Shown here: positions 23,235 to 32,625 of the stretch, in pieces
Numbering within the stretch: the first letter of the stretch is position 1
Layout: every line of letters begins with the position of its first letter
From: a virus
IMG/VR virus record: IMGVR_UViG_3300025030_001169
Coordinates: 1 to 57,693 of that record
Strand: one strand, 5' to 3'
DNA: 57,693 bases
The notes under the pieces: model-generated
What the model was told of the DNA's origin: nothing
The model's database searches: none
The model's input: the letters and a program-made list of their open reading frames with translations, nothing else
Made by a program: the position numbers and the translations under genes

Positions 23235-24959
23235 ATGCCTAAGTTTACAAAGAAACCAAAAGATGGTGTAGGAAGTGCATTAGACGTTCCATATCATATA
23301 CCAAACATTCCACATGTAGAGACACTTCCAAAGATCACAGAGACTTATAAGATTGTAGAGACCATAATAGACAATTTAGACGATGAGGCTTTATCTCAGC
23401 TTTGTTCGGGGACTGAGGAAGACATTGATAAGTTATTTGGGGTACTTACTGACGAAACGTACAAAATGTTGTTCGGCAAAGGAGGAATAGTGCGAGAAAG
23501 CACATTTCTTTATTTAGATAAACTCACAAAGAGTGTCGAAGAAACATTTAGAATTGAGAGTTTGAACTACTTTATTGCGAGTGCTCTCCCTGACTTTGAG
23601 ATTAATTGGCACCATTTAGAGTGGGGCGAGATTGTGATGCATTATCTAAAATTTAGTATTTTGGCTGCGAGGGATCACGGGAAGTCATTCTTCTTCAGTA
23701 ATGCACTCCCTATTTGGAAGATGTACCGTGCGAAACCATATAGCGAAATGTTGGGATACAGGAGGAAAGACTTGTCTCTATGTTTGACTGGCTATATCAT
23801 TACAAACGAAATGGGATTAGGAGTAGACCTGTTAGAGATTGTTAAAGGAACAATTGAAAGTAGTCCTTCCATTAGAGACAGGCTGATGCCTGAAAATAAG
23901 AACGATGGTTGGGGAGCAGAAAGAATTAAGTGTAGGAATGGTAGCAGATTAAGTGTTAAGAGCTATGGGAGTTCCTTCAGAGGAAGACATCCTGGATATA
24001 TAATAGTGGACGATTTTTTGAAAGATAACATTATTTACAGCGATATCCAAAGACGAAAGAGCAACGACTATTTCCATGCTGTTATAATGAATGCAATTGT
24101 TCCAGGAGGACAAGTCCCGGTTGTAGGAACACCGTTCCATGAATTAGACTTGTATGGAGATCTCAAGACAAAGAAGGGTTGGTTGGTTTTAGAATATCCT
24201 GCTATATTTCCAGATGGCAGAGTCTTATGGCCGAGCAGATATACCTTTAAAGACCTTATCAATAAAAAAGAAGAACAAGGAAATCTTATATTTTCCAGGG
24301 AGTCCTTGGTGAGACCAATCATGAGCGATAGTTCGTTGTTTCCGTTTGAGTTGATAAAGAGAGCATATGCGGGGATGGAAAATTATACGTTGGTTAATAA
24401 TGTTGAAGCGTTTCCTGTTAAGTTCGAGCATATTGTAGTGGGTTGTGATTTTGCGATTAGTGCGAATGTGGGTGCGGACTTTAGTGTTTTCACTGTTTGG
24501 GGAATCACAGAACAACAAGAGATGTGGCTAATTCACTTTTATAGAGCCAAAGGGAGAACATATGGGGAACAAATAGCAGTTTTGGCGAGCATTAATGCTA
24601 ATTTCAGGCCAACTCTCTTTTATGTAGAGTCCAATCAAATGCAATTAATATTCGGACAAGGTATGGGAGATTTGGGCTTACCGATTATTACAGAAGCAAC
24701 AGGAGCGAACAAATATGATTTAAAGAAAGGTGTTCCGAGCTTGGTCTTGTTGTTTGAAAGAAATAAGATTAAATTTCCCAGAGGAGACAAATATAGTCGT
24801 GAAATGACTGATATAATGGCTGCAGAGTTTGCCGCTATGACTTGGACTGAAAAAGGATTAGAAGGAGTGGGAGCCCATGACGATACAGTTATGTCTACTT
24901 GGCAAGGAGAGAAAGGTATGGGGAATGTAAACTTTGGGTTTGATTTTGTAATGGCTTAG
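23235..24959 (+). CDS. terL: terminase large subunit
   Basis: Packaging motor ATPase and headful nuclease. Walker A is AARDHGKS (residues 144-151). Walker B is YIIVDD ending at Asp259-Asp260. The nuclease domain of RNase H fold has Asp405 in VVGCDFAIS, Glu465 in FYVESNQ, and Asp549-Asp550 in VGAHDDTVMS. At 574 residues it is a normal full-length TerL with about 100 extra N-terminal residues before the ATPase. Its partner may be the protein at 17852. The portal gene is 20 kb away, separated by the sugar and modification islands. Confidence 0.93.
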   Translation: MPKFTKKPKDGVGSALDVPYHIPNIPHVETLPKITETYKIVETIIDNLDDEALSQLCSGTEEDIDKLFGVLTDETYKMLFGKGGIVRESTFLYLDKLTKSVEETFRIESLNYFIASALPDFEINWHHLEWGEIVMHYLKFSILAARDHGKSFFFSNALPIWKMYRAKPYSEMLGYRRKDLSLCLTGYIITNEMGLGVDLLEIVKGTIESSPSIRDRLMPENKNDGWGAERIKCRNGSRLSVKSYGSSFRGRHPGYIIVDDFLKDNIIYSDIQRRKSNDYFHAVIMNAIVPGGQVPVVGTPFHELDLYGDLKTKKGWLVLEYPAIFPDGRVLWPSRYTFKDLINKKEEQGNLIFSRESLVRPIMSDSSLFPFELIKRAYAGMENYTLVNNVEAFPVKFEHIVVGCDFAISANVGADFSVFTVWGITEQQEMWLIHFYRAKGRTYGEQIAVLASINANFRPTLFYVESNQMQLIFGQGMGDLGLPIITEATGANKYDLKKGVPSLVLLFERNKIKFPRGDKYSREMTDIMAAEFAAMTWTEKGLEGVGAHDDTVMSTWQGEKGMGNVNFGFDFVMA

Positions 24960-24980
24960 AACAAAGTTAATAAAAGAAAA

Positions 24981-25100
24981 ATGATTAAGAGATTGTTTAA
25001 AATATTAACTTTTCAAGATTTTGATTATTTCTCAATAGTTGGAAAGTTTTGGACTTTAATTATTTTAATAATAATTTTCTTGATATGGTTAAAATCATAG
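24981..25100 (+). CDS. 39-residue membrane protein
   Basis: ATG at 24981. A basic and aromatic N-terminus is followed by one strong membrane helix (TLIILIIIFLIWL) near the C-terminus. It overlaps the next gene by 16 bases. It is a candidate small holin-like or superinfection-related peptide, only on size and topology. Confidence 0.45.
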   Translation: MIKRLFKILTFQDFDYFSIVGKFWTLIILIIIFLIWLKS

Positions 25101-25318
25101 CAAACGGTGAAGACTTCAATTGGACGGACAAACCAGTCTTAGGAGCAACATTAAGAGGACTTGGAGGAACAATGGACTCTTATAAACACGAAATCAAGAA
25201 AGATAAACTATACAGAGTTGGGAAGCACAAGACCGAAGGACAAGTAGTGATTCTTCCAGTAGAAAAAGAAAACAAAGATGAGAAAGATACCAAGGGATCA
25301 ATCGCTGGTTCCAATTAG
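25085..25318 (+). CDS. hypothetical protein
   Basis: 77 residues from the ATG at 25085 (MVKIIANGEDFNW). A TTG at 25049 in frame is less likely. Short beta region followed by a lysine/glutamate-rich tail (VEKENKDEKDTKG). Not recognised. Confidence 0.5.
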   Translation: MVKIIANGEDFNWTDKPVLGATLRGLGGTMDSYKHEIKKDKLYRVGKHKTEGQVVILPVEKENKDEKDTKGSIAGSN

Positions 25319-25508
25319 TCATTATCAACAAAATCTTTTACCAGTAGAGTATATTGAGACGGTAGAAGCAGAGGAAATTCCTTTTGAGGACAAGGAAATA
25401 GATCATAGGAATGATGCTACTTGTTATGTTACTGGTTTTGACTTTGGATATTTGGGGATAGGAACAGTTGAAATAAACATTCATCCCCGGTATGCCTTAA
25501 TTATTTGA
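25278..25508 (+). CDS. hypothetical protein
   Basis: 76 residues. Starts 41 bases inside the previous gene. Acidic middle (ETVEAEEIPFEDKEID) and a beta-like C-terminus (YVTGFDFGYLGIGTVEINI). Not recognised. It ends just before the promoter-like motif at 25514. Confidence 0.45.
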   Translation: MRKIPRDQSLVPISHYQQNLLPVEYIETVEAEEIPFEDKEIDHRNDATCYVTGFDFGYLGIGTVEINIHPRYALII

Positions 25509-25513
25509 AAAAT

Positions 25514-25522
25514 CAGTTATAA
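25514..25522 (+). promoter_or_regulatory. putative promoter motif before a structural gene
   Basis: TCAGTTATAA (25513-25522), 20 bases before the ATG at 25543. The ten bases are identical to those at 45425-45434 before the portal gene. A leader ending tttgttatg follows. Confidence 0.45.
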
Positions 25523-25542
25523 AGTAACAAATACATTTTGTT

Positions 25543-26646
25543 ATGAGTAATACAAGCGAATTAACACTATTGGACTATAAAGGTCATTTGAATTTTGAAA
25601 CATTTGGTGAAGACTTTAATAAAGGAATAACCGAAGTTGAATTTAATGACCGATTTCCCAAAGAAAGATTTGAAGTCTATACAGAGAAGGCTCTCCAGGC
25701 ATATACGATGTCTGTAAGAAAGAAGATAATGGAGATTCAAAAGGCAGAAGGTGAAGATGAGGATACTATTGAGAAGGCGAGGACAAAAGGAGCGAAGGAT
25801 AAGGTGAAGAGGAAAAGAAAAGACAGGCATAGTGAAGCATGGGATAAAGCTAATGAGGATTATGAATCTGGGGTAGAAGAATTGGCTGTAAAGTATAATA
25901 ATAAAAAGGATTGGCAATATACTAAAGCAGGTCATAAGGATATGATAGAGCTTTGGAATAAAAGAGCAGATGAACATAATAGAATAGCTGGTGAGAGAGG
26001 AGGTCACCCTCGTCCTAAAAAATCAGACATCTCTAAAGCATTCCTCGCAAACATCCAATTTCTCCAAAGAGTCATAAGATTAAATGAAGCTGGCGGACAT
26101 GATGTGTTGTTTGTAAAAGCGAAGGATATAAAGAAATCTATTGAAGATACAATTGAAAAAGGATTATCTGATACACTCCGTTACAATTCTGACATGTCTG
26201 TAACCAAAACAGGCAAGGAAGTCCGTGAAAAGGTTGCATCCGCAATAACAATAATAAAAGAAAAGATTGTTAAGACCAAGGAAAGAATGGAGGTCATTGT
26301 TGATGAAGTGGGAGAACAGCCCACAGAAAAGCCATGGTTTAACAGCGAAGACAATCCAATGTCTAAGGATTACAGGACATACAACTATAACAAGACTTGC
26401 TATAATTGTGATAAGGCGACCGTTAACCAGGGATCAGTTGCAGCATATTCCGAAACAGCCGGAAAGAGTATCTCTGGCGCTTCGTCTGAAGACCAAGCAA
26501 AGCTATGTAGCGAATACAATCAGTTAGTCTCAAAGTGTTATTCCATGTGTAATGACCTGGAGATAGCTGAAGTCTTTCTCAGGAATTTCGACGACAAGAA
26601 GAGTTACAAATTAAACATTCAACAACTGAAAGAATTTGGTTTTTAA
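25543..26646 (+). CDS. possible virion or assembly protein
   Basis: 367 residues, not recognised. Highly charged, with a long helical N-terminal region (KIMEIQKAEGEDEDTIEKAR, then a basic KVKRKRKDRH patch). A second helical block runs around 175-260. A C-terminal cysteine group follows (CYNCDK, LCSEYN, KCYSMC). It follows its own promoter-like motif and precedes a small beta-rich protein and a terminator, which suggests high expression as a unit. Structural protein is inference from place only. Confidence 0.5.
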   Translation: MSNTSELTLLDYKGHLNFETFGEDFNKGITEVEFNDRFPKERFEVYTEKALQAYTMSVRKKIMEIQKAEGEDEDTIEKARTKGAKDKVKRKRKDRHSEAWDKANEDYESGVEELAVKYNNKKDWQYTKAGHKDMIELWNKRADEHNRIAGERGGHPRPKKSDISKAFLANIQFLQRVIRLNEAGGHDVLFVKAKDIKKSIEDTIEKGLSDTLRYNSDMSVTKTGKEVREKVASAITIIKEKIVKTKERMEVIVDEVGEQPTEKPWFNSEDNPMSKDYRTYNYNKTCYNCDKATVNQGSVAAYSETAGKSISGASSEDQAKLCSEYNQLVSKCYSMCNDLEIAEVFLRNFDDKKSYKLNIQQLKEFGF

Positions 26647-26675
26647 GAATATAAACAATTAAATACAATAAAGTT

Positions 26676-26981
26676 ATGGCAACAACAAGTTCAGAAGCAG
26701 TTTACACTTTCAGAAAAGGTGTAGGAGATCATAAAATAACAATTAAGGCATTTCAAAGTGGCGATAAGAATATCATTGTAGCCACAATAAAGGCTGAATC
26801 GGTGGGAGTAGCTGACGGCGATCTTCAATTAACGATGGAAAACACCTTTAAGCTGGGGAGTAACATTACCGAGCAATCCTTAACAGATTGGGCGGACACA
26901 GAGGGTTATCATCTTAATAGAGCTGTAGGAGATACAGACGATGTTCTGTTTGACCCAGCAGCATCAGTCAGTGTTTCTTAA
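26676..26981 (+). CDS. possible small structural protein
   Basis: 101 residues, Thr/Ser/Val-rich, mostly beta strands (YTFRKGVGDHKITIKAFQSG, IIVATIKAESVGV), with no Cys. Compact beta proteins of this kind are often head-decoration or tail proteins. The leader ends ataaagttatg and a strong terminator follows at 27000. Function not shown. Confidence 0.45.
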   Translation: MATTSSEAVYTFRKGVGDHKITIKAFQSGDKNIIVATIKAESVGVADGDLQLTMENTFKLGSNITEQSLTDWADTEGYHLNRAVGDTDDVLFDPAASVSVS

Positions 26982-26999
26982 TTAAGTTGAATTAACGAC

Positions 27000-27027
27000 A
27001 GACGTTGAAAGACGTCTTTCTTTTATT
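27000..27027 (+). terminator. rho-independent terminator
   Basis: AGACGT / ACGTCT six-base-pair stem (27000-27005 with 27012-27017), loop TGAAAG, followed by TTCTTTTATTTT. It closes the 25.5-27.0 kb unit and separates it from the sugar island. Confidence 0.7.
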
Positions 27028-27046
27028 TTATAAAAACAAGAAGACT

Positions 27047-27628
27047 ATGAATCGTTCAACAATTATCAATTCTCTTATAAAGAAAAATGGCTACAAGAGC
27101 TATTTAGAGATTGGGTGTCAAAACAATCGTAATTTCAATGTTATTGTTTGTAAAAAGAAGACAGGCGTTGATCCTGTTAAGGGAGGGACAGTTACACTAC
27201 CAAGTGATATCTTTTTCAGAGGAGCGATAAAAGGAAAAGAAAAATTTGATATCATCTTTATTGATGGGGATCACACGAAAGAGCAAGTGGCGAAGGATAT
27301 TAAAAATTCTTTGTCGTGTTTGAGCCCAGGCGGGACGATTGTGGTTCATGATTTGAATCCATCAACATTTGAAATGCAAGCAGTTCCAAGGATTCAGAAG
27401 GCATGGACAGGAAATGGTTGGGAAGCTTGGGTTAAAATGAGAATGGAAAACAAAAATCTTTTGATGTGCTGTTTTGAGGGAGATTATGGTGTAGGTATTA
27501 TTCAGAAGGGAAGTCAGGATCTTCTCATTGCAAAGAGCGCAATCAACTTTAATAATTTTGTAAAGAACAAGAAAAAATGGATGAATATGATTTCTTGGGA
27601 AGAAGTCCAGGAGATCTTTTTTAAGTAA
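27047..27628 (+). CDS. class I SAM methyltransferase (Methyltransf_24 type)
   Basis: Predicted SAM-dependent methyltransferase of the sugar/cephalosporin-hydroxylase-like group. Motif I region is SYLEIGCQNNRNF, then FDIIFIDGDHTKEQV as the acidic motif with IDGDH, then LSPGGTIVVHDLNP. 193 residues from the ATG at 27047; an upstream TTG would start inside the terminator. A second copy of the same family is at 30628. Both are in the glycosyltransferase cluster, so O-methylation of a glycan is a reasonable guess. Confidence 0.75.
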   Translation: MNRSTIINSLIKKNGYKSYLEIGCQNNRNFNVIVCKKKTGVDPVKGGTVTLPSDIFFRGAIKGKEKFDIIFIDGDHTKEQVAKDIKNSLSCLSPGGTIVVHDLNPSTFEMQAVPRIQKAWTGNGWEAWVKMRMENKNLLMCCFEGDYGVGIIQKGSQDLLIAKSAINFNNFVKNKKKWMNMISWEEVQEIFFK

Positions 27629-27636
27629 ATGAAATT

Positions 27637-28332
27637 GTGAATAAGGATATTGTTGTCTTTAGTTGTATATTCGGAAATTATGATACCTTAAAAGAACCTC
27701 TGTATGTAAATACAGGGGTCTCTTTTGTTCTTTTTACAGATAATCCAAACATAAAGAGTAATACTTGGAAGATTATTTTAGTTGATTTAAAGTATTTGGG
27801 AGGGGATCCTCAAAGAGTAGCCAGAAGGATCAAAACAAATCCACATTTGTTTCTTCAAAAGAACCATAAAATAAGCGTTTGGGTTGATTCCAATTACCAT
27901 ATCAGGATTAGAGATATCAAGAATTTTTGCAATTTATCTTTAACAAATAATGATGTGGCGATGTATAAGCATCCAAGGAGAAATTGTTTATATAAGGAAA
28001 TTGATACTTGTATTAATTCAAAATTAGATAAACCAGAAATCTTGTTAGCTCAAAAGAATAAGTATTTGAAGGTAAAATTCCCGTGCGAGAATGGTTTATA
28101 TCATACTGCTGTAGTTATTCGTAGAAATAATACGAAAGTCAATAAGATAAATGAAGAGTGGTGGGAGGAAATAAAGAGATTCAGTCGAAGAGATCAAATT
28201 TCTTTACCTTATATATTTTGGAGAAACGGTATAGTTCCAAATATTGTTCCATCTGAATTTGGAGAGACGTTATATAGAACAGATTATTTTTTCAGATTTA
28301 AGCATAATCGTCAAAGAACTCGGTATGAATAA
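27637..28332 (+). CDS. DUF616-type glycosyltransferase-like protein
   Basis: 231 residues, GTG start at 27637 (a nearby ATG gives only three codons). The layout matches DUF616 (TOD1/MUCI70-like predicted GT): VFSCIFGNYDTLKEP, a VLFTDNP segment, GGDPQRVARRIKTNPHLF, then ISVWVDSN carrying the acidic pair of a GT-A-like site. Probably transfers a sugar to a surface or virion glycan. The stop overlaps the next gene. Confidence 0.7.
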   Translation: MNKDIVVFSCIFGNYDTLKEPLYVNTGVSFVLFTDNPNIKSNTWKIILVDLKYLGGDPQRVARRIKTNPHLFLQKNHKISVWVDSNYHIRIRDIKNFCNLSLTNNDVAMYKHPRRNCLYKEIDTCINSKLDKPEILLAQKNKYLKVKFPCENGLYHTAVVIRRNNTKVNKINEEWWEEIKRFSRRDQISLPYIFWRNGIVPNIVPSEFGETLYRTDYFFRFKHNRQRTRYE

Positions 28333-29170
28333 GCGAGGAGTCGTAGTCAAAGAAATGAAACCTGTTTTTGGGCCAATAGCGGATGCCATAAAGAAGACAG
28401 GAATAGATATGATGGACTTTTCTGAGGTTGAAAAAATCAAGGATTATGATTATTTGATTGTGTTTTACAATAAGTTATTCCCAGCATTAGAGACAAGGGC
28501 AAAAGTGGGATGGTGGATGAATGATTTGAATTCTCCAAGTAAAGTCGGAACAGGAATTAATTGGGGATTTGATTATATATTTCTTTGTAACATGGAATTC
28601 TTTGAGAGTTATAAGCAAGTGTTTGAGAGACCAGTATTTTATATGCCGCAATGCGGATTAGATAGTGATAATATTAGTTGCAGAGATATTAATTGGGAAG
28701 TTTTATTTATTGGAAGTGTCGCTCCACATAGATATAGAAATAATAGGAAAGAAATATTAGAAGGGATTGGAAAATCATTTTTTCTTAAAGTTATTAGTGA
28801 GGAACGAACCTCTGTGGATCAAAACATACTCTATAGAAACACGAAATATAATTTAAGCATTAGTTCACCATTAAATACAACAACGAGTAATCGTTTGTTT
28901 AATATATTGGCTTCTGGTGGATTCGCATTGGTATCGTATTTCCCAGGATTAGAGAAATTGTTTAAGAATCATCAACATTTAGTGTGGTTTAAGAAGTCAA
29001 AAGAAGCAATAAGGTGGATAAATTATTATGATAACAATCCTATTAAATACAGTAGAATTAAGAGATTAGGACATTTGCAATATTTGGAGAAACATACTGC
29101 TAAACATAGATTGGAGAATATGTTTGATATAATGGAAGGAAAAGAAACTAAATTTAGAGGATGGTTATGA
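28325..29170 (+). CDS. CgeB-like glycosyltransferase (GT-B)
   Basis: 281 residues from the ATG at 28325. The C-terminal half carries the Glyco_trans_1_2/CgeB signature: KYNLSISSPLNTTTSNRLF, then NILASGGFALVSYFPGLEKLF, and a terminal HLQYLEKHTAKHR helix. The N-terminal half is a Rossmann-like part (WWMNDLNSPS, FLCNMEFF). Expected to use a nucleotide sugar; acceptor unknown. It overlaps the genes on both sides and belongs to the sugar island. Confidence 0.75.
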   Translation: MNKRGVVVKEMKPVFGPIADAIKKTGIDMMDFSEVEKIKDYDYLIVFYNKLFPALETRAKVGWWMNDLNSPSKVGTGINWGFDYIFLCNMEFFESYKQVFERPVFYMPQCGLDSDNISCRDINWEVLFIGSVAPHRYRNNRKEILEGIGKSFFLKVISEERTSVDQNILYRNTKYNLSISSPLNTTTSNRLFNILASGGFALVSYFPGLEKLFKNHQHLVWFKKSKEAIRWINYYDNNPIKYSRIKRLGHLQYLEKHTAKHRLENMFDIMEGKETKFRGWL

Positions 29171-29925
29171 GAGATATAACATTATTATTTTATCCAGAAC
29201 CACTCAAGAAAGTTCCTCTTTCAAGAGTGTATAGAATATGTAAAGAATATGGGATTAATTTTCATAATGATTCTAAACTACCATATGATTTACATATATT
29301 TTGGAGTTACACAAAATGTAGAATTATTCCAGATGGATTTACTTTAAATGCAAAAGATTGTATAAATAAGGGGTGTTGGGATGTTGGGAAGGAGAGAGTT
29401 AATGATATTTTTAATGATATTAGAATTGATCCTACAATATTTAAAGGAATTTGTGTTGAGAAATTGGATCTTCAAGGTCGTCATGGCAGTCATCATTTGA
29501 TAGAATGTCCTGCGAAGGAAAGAGAGGGATATATTTATCAGAAATATATTGAAAATAAGGAAGGAGATTTGTTTTACAAATATAGAATATATTATGCAGA
29601 TGGTATAAATTATATTCTTAAAAGTTATAAGCCAAATCCTTTTGGGTCTGAATGTGTGAGACATGAGTTGATAGATAAAAATCAATTGTTTACAATAGAA
29701 CAAGAACAAGATTTTCATAAGAAGTGTAAAGAGTTTGGTTTTGATTTTGGGGAAATTGATGCTATGGTAGATAAAGGCAAGCTGATAATTATAGATGTTA
29801 ATAATGTAGTTGGAGGAGGATTTGTTTGGGGATTAACTGGGACGCAATTACATAAAGATATTGATTATACATTCATTAAGTTTTTGGAGAAGAGGATAAA
29901 TGATAAGACAAGCGAGATTTGCTAA
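29161..29925 (+). CDS. ATP-grasp-like protein
   Basis: 254 residues. The C-terminal part has the metal-binding end of an ATP-grasp fold: FDFGEIDAMVDKGKL, then IIIDVNNVVGGG, with Glu/Asp/Asn in the usual E-x-D...D-x-N order. Before it lie a YIYQKYIENKEGD strand and a YRIYYADG strand, like the nucleotide-binding part. ATP-grasp enzymes join carboxylates to amines or thiols, and in glycan islands may add an amino acid. The first 90 residues show no known domain. Starts within the end of the previous gene. Confidence 0.5.
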   Translation: MVMRDITLLFYPEPLKKVPLSRVYRICKEYGINFHNDSKLPYDLHIFWSYTKCRIIPDGFTLNAKDCINKGCWDVGKERVNDIFNDIRIDPTIFKGICVEKLDLQGRHGSHHLIECPAKEREGYIYQKYIENKEGDLFYKYRIYYADGINYILKSYKPNPFGSECVRHELIDKNQLFTIEQEQDFHKKCKEFGFDFGEIDAMVDKGKLIIIDVNNVVGGGFVWGLTGTQLHKDIDYTFIKFLEKRINDKTSEIC

Positions 29926-30631
29926 ATCAATAAGGTTTTTTAAGGAAGGATTTTTGAATCGTTGGGGATTAACTGATTATTCTAATAATCAAGAATCATG
30001 CATATTTGTAGGAATATATCGTTCAGAAGATGTTGATGTTGTTAATAATCATAAAGGATTTAAGTTAATTTGGAATACAGGAAGAATTAGAGATTGTTTT
30101 AAAAATATTGATCCCATTAATGTTGTTGTAATGGAAAATACTATAGATTGTGAGTTAATAAAGGGATTGTATAAAATAAAGCGTGCGAACATTGAAATAA
30201 AGGATTTCTCTTTGTTTAAACTGAGTGAGTTGGGGAATAAGGTTTATTGCTATTTAGGCAATGCGAAGGGAAAATTTGTAATGGGTTTTGATTTAATGAA
30301 AGAAGTTGAAAAAGAAATTAAATATGAGATAATACAAGGATTTCAGGGAAACACTATAGAATTTGTTAGAGATAATATTTATAATGAATGTTTTGTAAAT
30401 TTGAAACCAAATTTGACTGGAGGAATTACATCAGCGGTGGAATTAGCATTAATGGGAAGAAGGACAATTTCAAATACAATTGCTCCCTTTTGTATGGGAT
30501 ATAAAAGTGTTGAGGATATTGTGCGAATCATTAATGAGGAAAGTAAAAAAATTGGGATTATACAAGCATCAAAATTAGGAAATTATTTTGATACAGGAGA
30601 AGAGTGGAGAGAAGAAAAATTTTGGTTATGA
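29900..30631 (+). CDS. GT-B glycosyltransferase-like protein
   Basis: 243 residues. A late segment LTGGITSAVELALMGRRTISN resembles the donor-binding end of GT4-type enzymes, where a conserved acidic residue sits before ALMG(R/K). Upstream strands (SCIFVGIYRS, KLIWNTGR) suit a Rossmann domain. No closer family is evident. It overlaps the neighbour genes by 26 and 4 bases. Confidence 0.5.
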   Translation: MIRQARFAKSIRFFKEGFLNRWGLTDYSNNQESCIFVGIYRSEDVDVVNNHKGFKLIWNTGRIRDCFKNIDPINVVVMENTIDCELIKGLYKIKRANIEIKDFSLFKLSELGNKVYCYLGNAKGKFVMGFDLMKEVEKEIKYEIIQGFQGNTIEFVRDNIYNECFVNLKPNLTGGITSAVELALMGRRTISNTIAPFCMGYKSVEDIVRIINEESKKIGIIQASKLGNYFDTGEEWREEKFWL

Positions 30632-31257
30632 AAAGAAGAAATATTATCAATGATTTAATTGTTAAACTCAATTTTGAAAATTATCTTGAATTGGGGATAA
30701 GGACAAAAGAGACATTCAATAGCGTTATTTGTAAAAATAGAATGTCTGTTGATTGTGAAAATAAGTGGGAACCAACTTACTGTTATACAATTGATGATTT
30801 CTTTAAATTGTTAGATGGGGGATTTTTAGATATTGATAAGAATTATAAATGGGATTTGATTTTTATTGATGCTTGTCATAAAGCAGAATATGTGTATAGA
30901 GATACATTGAATTCTGTAAGACATTTGAATGATAAGGGAATATTGGTCTTGCATGATGTATTTCCAGTTAAATGGGAATTTACAATAGAGGATGATCAGA
31001 ACGGAACAGCTTGGAAGGTTGTTCCTTATATTTTGAAATATCATCCTGAATTAAATGTTTGCGTTATTCCAGAGAGAAATGGCGGATGTGGAATAGTTAC
31101 TAAAAATTTAGGAAAGTTAAGAGAGAATTGTTTAGATAAGGATTTTAATGTGTTTTATGATTTTTATTTAATGGATGTGAATAGAAAAAAATCGCAAAAT
31201 ATAATTGTATATTCTGATTTGATTGATTGGATTAAACAACCTTATTATAATAAATGA
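30628..31257 (+). CDS. class I SAM methyltransferase (second Methyltransf_24 type)
   Basis: 209 residues from the ATG at 30628 (ATGA overlap). Same fold as the protein at 27047. NYLELGIRTKETFNSVIC starts motif I, KWDLIFIDACHKAEYV is the acidic motif, and LNDKGILVLHDVFPV is the following strand. The shared N-terminal motif (NDLIVKLNFENYLELG versus NSLIKKNGYKSYLEIG) shows they are paralogues. An Ala-Cys replaces Gly-Asp in the D-A/G motif. Likely acts on a sugar or lipid-linked glycan. Confidence 0.72.
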   Translation: MKRRNIINDLIVKLNFENYLELGIRTKETFNSVICKNRMSVDCENKWEPTYCYTIDDFFKLLDGGFLDIDKNYKWDLIFIDACHKAEYVYRDTLNSVRHLNDKGILVLHDVFPVKWEFTIEDDQNGTAWKVVPYILKYHPELNVCVIPERNGGCGIVTKNLGKLRENCLDKDFNVFYDFYLMDVNRKKSQNIIVYSDLIDWIKQPYYNK

Positions 31258-31258
31258 T

Positions 31259-31855
31259 ATGGCAATCATTAAGTTTATCAAAGATAAAGAAGAACAAATT
31301 CTAACTGAATTAGGATTTCAATATAATGGTTTGAGATTGTGTGAATTGGGAAATCAGAGTTTTGGTGAGAGACCAGCTAAATTAATGTATGGTTTATTGG
31401 GTGCCTATCATGTATCAATAGATATTAATGGGAGAGATGGAGCATTTCCATTTAATTTATCAGAAGAGTTACCAGAATATATGGGAGGACATTTTAATGT
31501 AATTACAAATTATAGTACAACGGAACATGTTAGCAGTCAAATTGAGGTGTTTAAGAATATTCATAATCTTTGTAGAGTTGGGGGAATAATGATTCATGGA
31601 GTTCCTCTTATAAATAATTGGGCGGGACACGGGAGATATTATTATACATTAGAATTTTTCAATAAATTAGCGAATTTTAATGGGTATAAAATTTATGTTT
31701 TAGAGATTTTAGATAAGGATTTTTATGCGGCTCCAAAGAATTTAGTCTATTCAGTGTTAATTAAAGAAGTAAATAATGATTTTAAAGGTTTTGATTTTAA
31801 AGATATATTTGATTCTGGCAATGTAAGTCGTACGCAAAATTATGCTAAAAGATGA
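31259..31855 (+). CDS. class I SAM methyltransferase
   Basis: 198 residues from the ATG at 31259. RLCELGNQSFGER is the SAM-binding glycine region, HVSIDINGRDGA holds the acidic ribose contact, and FNVITNYSTTEHV then CRVGGIMIHGVPL are the later motifs. It differs from the two neighbours of the Methyltransf_24 group. Substrate unknown; part of the sugar island. Confidence 0.65.
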   Translation: MAIIKFIKDKEEQILTELGFQYNGLRLCELGNQSFGERPAKLMYGLLGAYHVSIDINGRDGAFPFNLSEELPEYMGGHFNVITNYSTTEHVSSQIEVFKNIHNLCRVGGIMIHGVPLINNWAGHGRYYYTLEFFNKLANFNGYKIYVLEILDKDFYAAPKNLVYSVLIKEVNNDFKGFDFKDIFDSGNVSRTQNYAKR

Positions 31856-32625
31856 AAGACTTTGTAAAAGAATATTGGGATAAAAATGCTCAAAAATTTG
31901 GTGGTTCTCATTGGGCTTCCTGGGGCGACAATTTTATGATAGAATTGGAGATTGATATTATTGCAAAGTATCTTAAGGACGGAGATTATGTTTTAGATGT
32001 AGGTTGCGGTAATGGTTATTCAACATTTGAGCAAGTTAAGAGACATAGTCTTTCTATTGAGGGAATTGATTATTCTTTGTTTATGATTAAGGAAGCCATT
32101 AAAAAAAGAAATGAAATAAAAAAGGAAAGAACTATATTATTCTTTGAGGGAGATGTTAGGAAACTTGACTATAAGGATGAATTGTTTGATAAGACATATG
32201 TTACGAGAGTATTGATTAATCTTCAAACTTGGGAAGAACAAATTCAAGGAATTAAAGAATGTCTTAGGGTCACTAAACCAGGAGGAACAATCATTCTTTT
32301 AGAAGCATTTTGGGAACCTCTTCAAAAATTGAATGCAATAAGATTAATTTGTGGTCTTCAACCTTTAGTGGAACATGATTTTAATAGATATTTGAAAGAA
32401 TCAAAGTTAATAGAATTTTTAGAGAGGGAAGGGATTAAATATAAAAAAGAAGAATTTAGTTCAGTTTATTACTTTGGAAGTCGTGTGTTAAGAGAACTTG
32501 TCACTGATTTTAAATCATTTGAAGGTTATGATAATCCAATAAATGAGGAGTTTTGTAAATTAGCAAAGAAATATAATGGCGGGGGAGTTGGAATTCAAAT
32601 TGCATATATACTTTATAAATTATGA
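31852..32625 (+). CDS. SAM methyltransferase (Methyltransf_11 type)
   Basis: 257 residues. Clear motif I VLDVGCGNGYSTFE at about residue 46, IEGIDYS acidic motif, FEGDVRKLDYKDELFDKTY, and VTKPGGTIILLEAFW. These define a UbiE/Methyltransf_11-type small-molecule methyltransferase. Substrate unknown; place suggests sugar or lipid methylation. ATGA overlaps at both ends. Confidence 0.85.
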   Translation: MKDFVKEYWDKNAQKFGGSHWASWGDNFMIELEIDIIAKYLKDGDYVLDVGCGNGYSTFEQVKRHSLSIEGIDYSLFMIKEAIKKRNEIKKERTILFFEGDVRKLDYKDELFDKTYVTRVLINLQTWEEQIQGIKECLRVTKPGGTIILLEAFWEPLQKLNAIRLICGLQPLVEHDFNRYLKESKLIEFLEREGIKYKKEEFSSVYYFGSRVLRELVTDFKSFEGYDNPINEEFCKLAKKYNGGGVGIQIAYILYKL